Assembly: GCA_004557645.1 (NCBI GenBank)
Contig: SFGI01000013.1
Location: forward strand, 1-64,000
From: [Eubacterium] saphenum
GTDB lineage: Bacteria; Bacillota; Clostridia; Lachnospirales; Anaerotignaceae
Direction: 5' to 3'
Length of the DNA stretch: 64,000 nucleotides
The notes below the pieces were generated by a model, which was not told the DNA's origin, did no database searches, and saw nothing but the letters and a program-made list of their open reading frames with translations. This document shows, in pieces, positions 62,193 through 64,000 of the stretch. The first letter of the stretch is position 1. Each line of letters starts with the position of its first letter. Position numbers and translations under genes: made by a program.

Positions 62193-63149
62193 TTACCATC
62201 TTAACAGGCAAGCCGCACTTGCCAGACCGCCGCCAAAGGCAGGCAGTAATAATAAATCTCCTCGTTTCAGCTTCCCTGCCCGGTTCAATTCATCCAGTGC
62301 GATGGGGATGCTGGCGGAAGAGGTATTGCCATATCTGTCAATATTCACATAAAATTTTTCCTGGGGCACCTTCAATTTCATGCTTGCAAAATCTATGATG
62401 CGCTTATTGGCCTGATGGGGCACGATATAGGCGATATCATCAAAGGTCAGCCCGTTTCTCTGCAGCAGTTCTTTGCAGTCCCTGCAGATGGCTGTTACCG
62501 CAAACTTGAAGGTTTCCTGTCCCGCCATGTGGGCAAAGGGTTTCTTTTCCTGCCCTCTTTCATAAAAGGGGGACATTCCCACAGGCTGTGGGATATCAAT
62601 GACATCATTGCCGCCCTTTACATCAAAAACAGCATCGATGTAGTTTTCACCGGTACCAAGGACAACTGCCCCAGCCCCGTCGCCAAAAATGACACAAGTG
62701 CCTCGATCTTCCCAATCCAGAATACGGCTCATACGCTCCGTCCCGATGACAAGGATTTTTTTCACCTTTCCCCGGGCAAAAAATCCTGCTGCCGTTTCCA
62801 GCAGAAAGTCAAATGCCGAGCAGGCTGCGTTGATATCCATTGCCATGCAGGAAAGACCAAGCAGATGCTGCACCATGCAGGAAACGGAAGGAGAAATGCT
62901 CTCTCCGCTGACACTGGCTGCCAGGATCAGATCGATCTCCTCTGCTGCCACGCCGCTGTTTTCCAAAGCAGACAGGGCAGCTTTGGCACCCATATCTGCC
63001 GCCGTTTCATTGGTGCTGAAATGACGTTCCTTTACGCCGACCCTCTGGGTGATCCATGCATCATTTGTATCTAAAAATTGTGACAGGTCATCATTGGTGA
63101 CGACCCTGGGCGGAACATACATCCCTGTCCCTAACACACGAAAACTCAT
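62193..63149 (-). CDS. fabH: 3-oxoacyl-ACP synthase III
   Basis: 318 residues. Catalytic Cys in DINAACSAFDF, His in IVPHQANKRIIDF and Asn in NIDRYGNTSSASIP. Starts chains by condensing acetyl- or branched acyl-CoA with malonyl-ACP. First gene of the eleven-gene operon. The hairpin TTCCCC/GGGGAA (63161-63177) abuts its GGAGGG. Confidence 0.97.
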   Translation of the reverse strand: MSFRVLGTGMYVPPRVVTNDDLSQFLDTNDAWITQRVGVKERHFSTNETAADMGAKAALSALENSGVAAEEIDLILAASVSGESISPSVSCMVQHLLGLSCMAMDINAACSAFDFLLETAAGFFARGKVKKILVIGTERMSRILDWEDRGTCVIFGDGAGAVVLGTGENYIDAVFDVKGGNDVIDIPQPVGMSPFYERGQEKKPFAHMAGQETFKFAVTAICRDCKELLQRNGLTFDDIAYIVPHQANKRIIDFASMKLKVPQEKFYVNIDRYGNTSSASIPIALDELNRAGKLKRGDLLLLPAFGGGLASAACLLRW

Positions 63150-63210
63150 TTCTTCCCTCCTTCCCCTTTTCGGGGAATTTTTTCCAAGCTATATCTTTTC
63201 CAATTTTTTT

Positions 63211-63230
63211 GGTTACGATAACTTAGTACC
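63211..63230. promoter_or_regulatory. Candidate operator upstream of fabH
   Basis: GGTTAC and GTACC flank GATAACTTA, and TTAGTACC (63223-63230) resembles one half of a FapR box; the other half is not clear, and no fapR or fabT gene is in the window. Otherwise 63,150-63,353 holds AT-rich promoter-like sequence and a terminator. Confidence 0.25.
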
Positions 63231-63279
63231 TCCAAATTTCAAAAAGGTTACAAAAATTTTAAAAAAATTTTTTAGAAAA

Positions 63280-63315
63280 CAAAAAAACACCGAGAATCCA
63301 TTGAATTCTCGGCGT
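63280..63315 (-). terminator. Terminator after the anti-sigma gene
   Basis: ACGCCGAGAAT/ATTCTCGGTGT (G-T pair), 7-base loop, TTTTTTT on the minus strand. Separates the sigma/anti-sigma unit from fabH. Confidence 0.87.
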
Positions 63316-63353
63316 TTTTCTTTTTTAAAATTTTTTCAGATCCTACAAAAAAA

Positions 63354-63662
63354 TCATCTGTTCTTCTGCATATAATGCAGCGCCAGTGCCCCTATGGTCG
63401 CACACACATAGGAAAAGAATCCCAGAAACAGCAGCAGCCGACGGGTCCGCATTTTTTTCGCCAGCACGGCAAAATTTTCAACATTCCCGGAAAAAGGCAT
63501 ATCTGCCGCCAGGTCCTGCACAGGGCGATATTTCCTGTAGTTTGCTCTGCATTCGGGGCATTCCCGCAAATGTTCCCGCACCAGCTTTCTGCTGGCTTCG
63601 CTGGCCTCTTTATCGTGATACAGAGGCGCTAAATCCGTTACGATATCACATTTCCAACTCAT
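63354..63662 (-). CDS. Anti-sigma factor with zinc-finger (ZAS) domain
   Basis: 102 residues. 'KCDIVTDLAPLYHDKEASEASRKLVREHLRECPECRANY' carries the Cys and the His..Cys..Cys of zf-HC2/ZAS anti-sigma domains, followed by one membrane helix (LLLFLGFFSYVCATIGALAL) and a very short outside tail. It would hold the sigma factor encoded just upstream at the membrane until a signal comes. It overlaps the sigma gene by 17 bases; GGAGG nine bases before the ATG. Confidence 0.85.
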   Translation of the reverse strand: MSWKCDIVTDLAPLYHDKEASEASRKLVREHLRECPECRANYRKYRPVQDLAADMPFSGNVENFAVLAKKMRTRRLLLFLGFFSYVCATIGALALHYMQKNR

Positions 63663-64000
63663 GCTTCAACACCTCCATCAGCATTTTCTTCGCTCTGAAA
63701 TAAATGACCTTGGCGGAGCTTTCACTGATCTTCAAGATCACCGCGATCTGAGAAAAAGGCAGCTCCGCATAAATCCGCAGCAAAACCACATCCCGATATT
63801 TTTTCGGGATATTATTCACGATCTGCCGCACTGCATCCTCGACATCTTTTTTATGGACATGCTCCTCCGGGCTGCAGTCCCCTTTCATGTAGTTTTGTGC
63901 GACCAACTCCAGATTGGCTGCATCCAGACGGAGCTTTTTCTTTTTCAAATACTTAAAATATACATGCTTCCCGATGGCCGCCAGCCAAGTAAAAACCTCG
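63646..64000 (-). CDS. ECF-type RNA polymerase sigma factor, 3' part (5' end outside window)
   Basis: The frame is open from the window edge. At the edge 'VFTWLAAIGKHVYFKYLKKKK' is the end of sigma region 2 (xxWLxxIxxNxxxxYLRK), and 'IPKKYRDVVLLRIYAELPFSQIAVILKISESSAKVIYFRAKKML' is region 4 with its HTH. The TTG at 63948 is inside the gene and is not the start. Coupled to its anti-sigma factor; regulon unknown. Confidence 0.88.
   Translation of the reverse strand, partial: EVFTWLAAIGKHVYFKYLKKKKLRLDAANLELVAQNYMKGDCSPEEHVHKKDVEDAVRQIVNNIPKKYRDVVLLRIYAELPFSQIAVILKISESSAKVIYFRAKKMLMEVLKHELEM

Noticed and set aside
63211..63230. FapR box
   Set aside because: Only one half resembles the consensus, and no fapR gene is visible; kept only as a weak operator candidate.
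1..64000. tRNA, rRNA, CRISPR array, replication origin or insertion sequence
   Set aside because: I looked for tRNA T-loop (GGTTCGAATC-type) sequence followed by CCA, for regularly spaced repeats, for DnaA-box clusters and for transposase frames and found none that convinced me.

Overview
The window reads as a chromosome segment of a low-to-moderate-GC, anaerobic, spore-forming member of the Clostridia. The evidence is the spore germination protease gpr, a SpoIVFA-like M23 protein, FabK as the enoyl-ACP reductase, a rubredoxin, an oxygen-sensitive style aldo/keto reductase with ferredoxin cysteines, strong AGGAGG ribosome-binding sites, an ileS T-box and a bL27 precursor with a Prp-cleaved leader. 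A Lachnospirales relative (for example the Anaerotignum group) is my guess; no rRNA is present to settle it.

Layout. 1-3.9 kb: right end of an integrated element whose left end lies outside the window (XRE repressor, mini ImmA-type metallopeptidase, a secreted stalk-domain protein, a lipoprotein, a tyrosine recombinase); it abuts the 3' end of an M16 peptidase gene. 3.9-8.4 kb: an M16 peptidase pair, a flavoprotein and a YczE-like membrane protein. 8.4-11.2 kb: rplU-prp-rpmA, a 440-base hairpin array, then obgE. 11.2-20.2 kb, mostly minus strand: a TPR protein, recX, GNAT, RNase Y, RNase E/G, a frameshifted M23 peptidase and an FMN-bind protein. 20.4-24.6 kb: addB and an alpha/beta hydrolase. 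24.6-34.7 kb: DUF975, a NimA-like flavoprotein, ruvB-ruvA, CarD, dCMP deaminase, a CoA-transferase, a P-loop protein, ROK glucokinase with a GNAT, and a stalk-domain/trypsin-like protease. 34.7-44.1 kb: YbaK, a lipoprotein pair, GNAT, rubredoxin, deoB-pdp nucleoside salvage, a C_GCAxxG_C_C protein, rpsT, gpr and pncB. 44.3-48.2 kb: T-box-controlled type-2 ileS and a second hairpin array. 48.2-54.2 kb: aldo/keto reductase, LysR, lipoprotein, nth, Fur-family regulator, a broken vanW and an isolated gene for a 21-residue cysteine-containing peptide. 54.2-63.2 kb: a complete type II fatty-acid operon read leftward, fabH-acpP-fabK-fabD-fabG-fabF-accB-fabZ-accC-accD-accA. 63.3-64 kb: an anti-sigma factor and the 3' part of its ECF-type sigma factor gene, which runs off the window.

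How the parts work together. The fatty-acid operon holds every step from acetyl-CoA carboxylation (AccABCD) through malonyl transfer (FabD), initiation (FabH), elongation (FabF) and the reduction/dehydration cycle (FabG, FabZ, FabK) on one ACP. rplU-prp-rpmA couples two ribosomal proteins to the protease that matures one of them. deoB with pdp channels nucleoside sugars to ribose-5-phosphate. The most unusual signals are the autonomous 21-codon peptide gene (54,120-54,185), two long arrays of short perfect hairpins, hairpins abutting the Shine-Dalgarno of several genes, a candidate +1 frameshift (CCC TAG) in the M23 gene, and a multi-stem leader on a TTG-initiated rpsT. No tRNA, rRNA, CRISPR array or insertion sequence was recognised.
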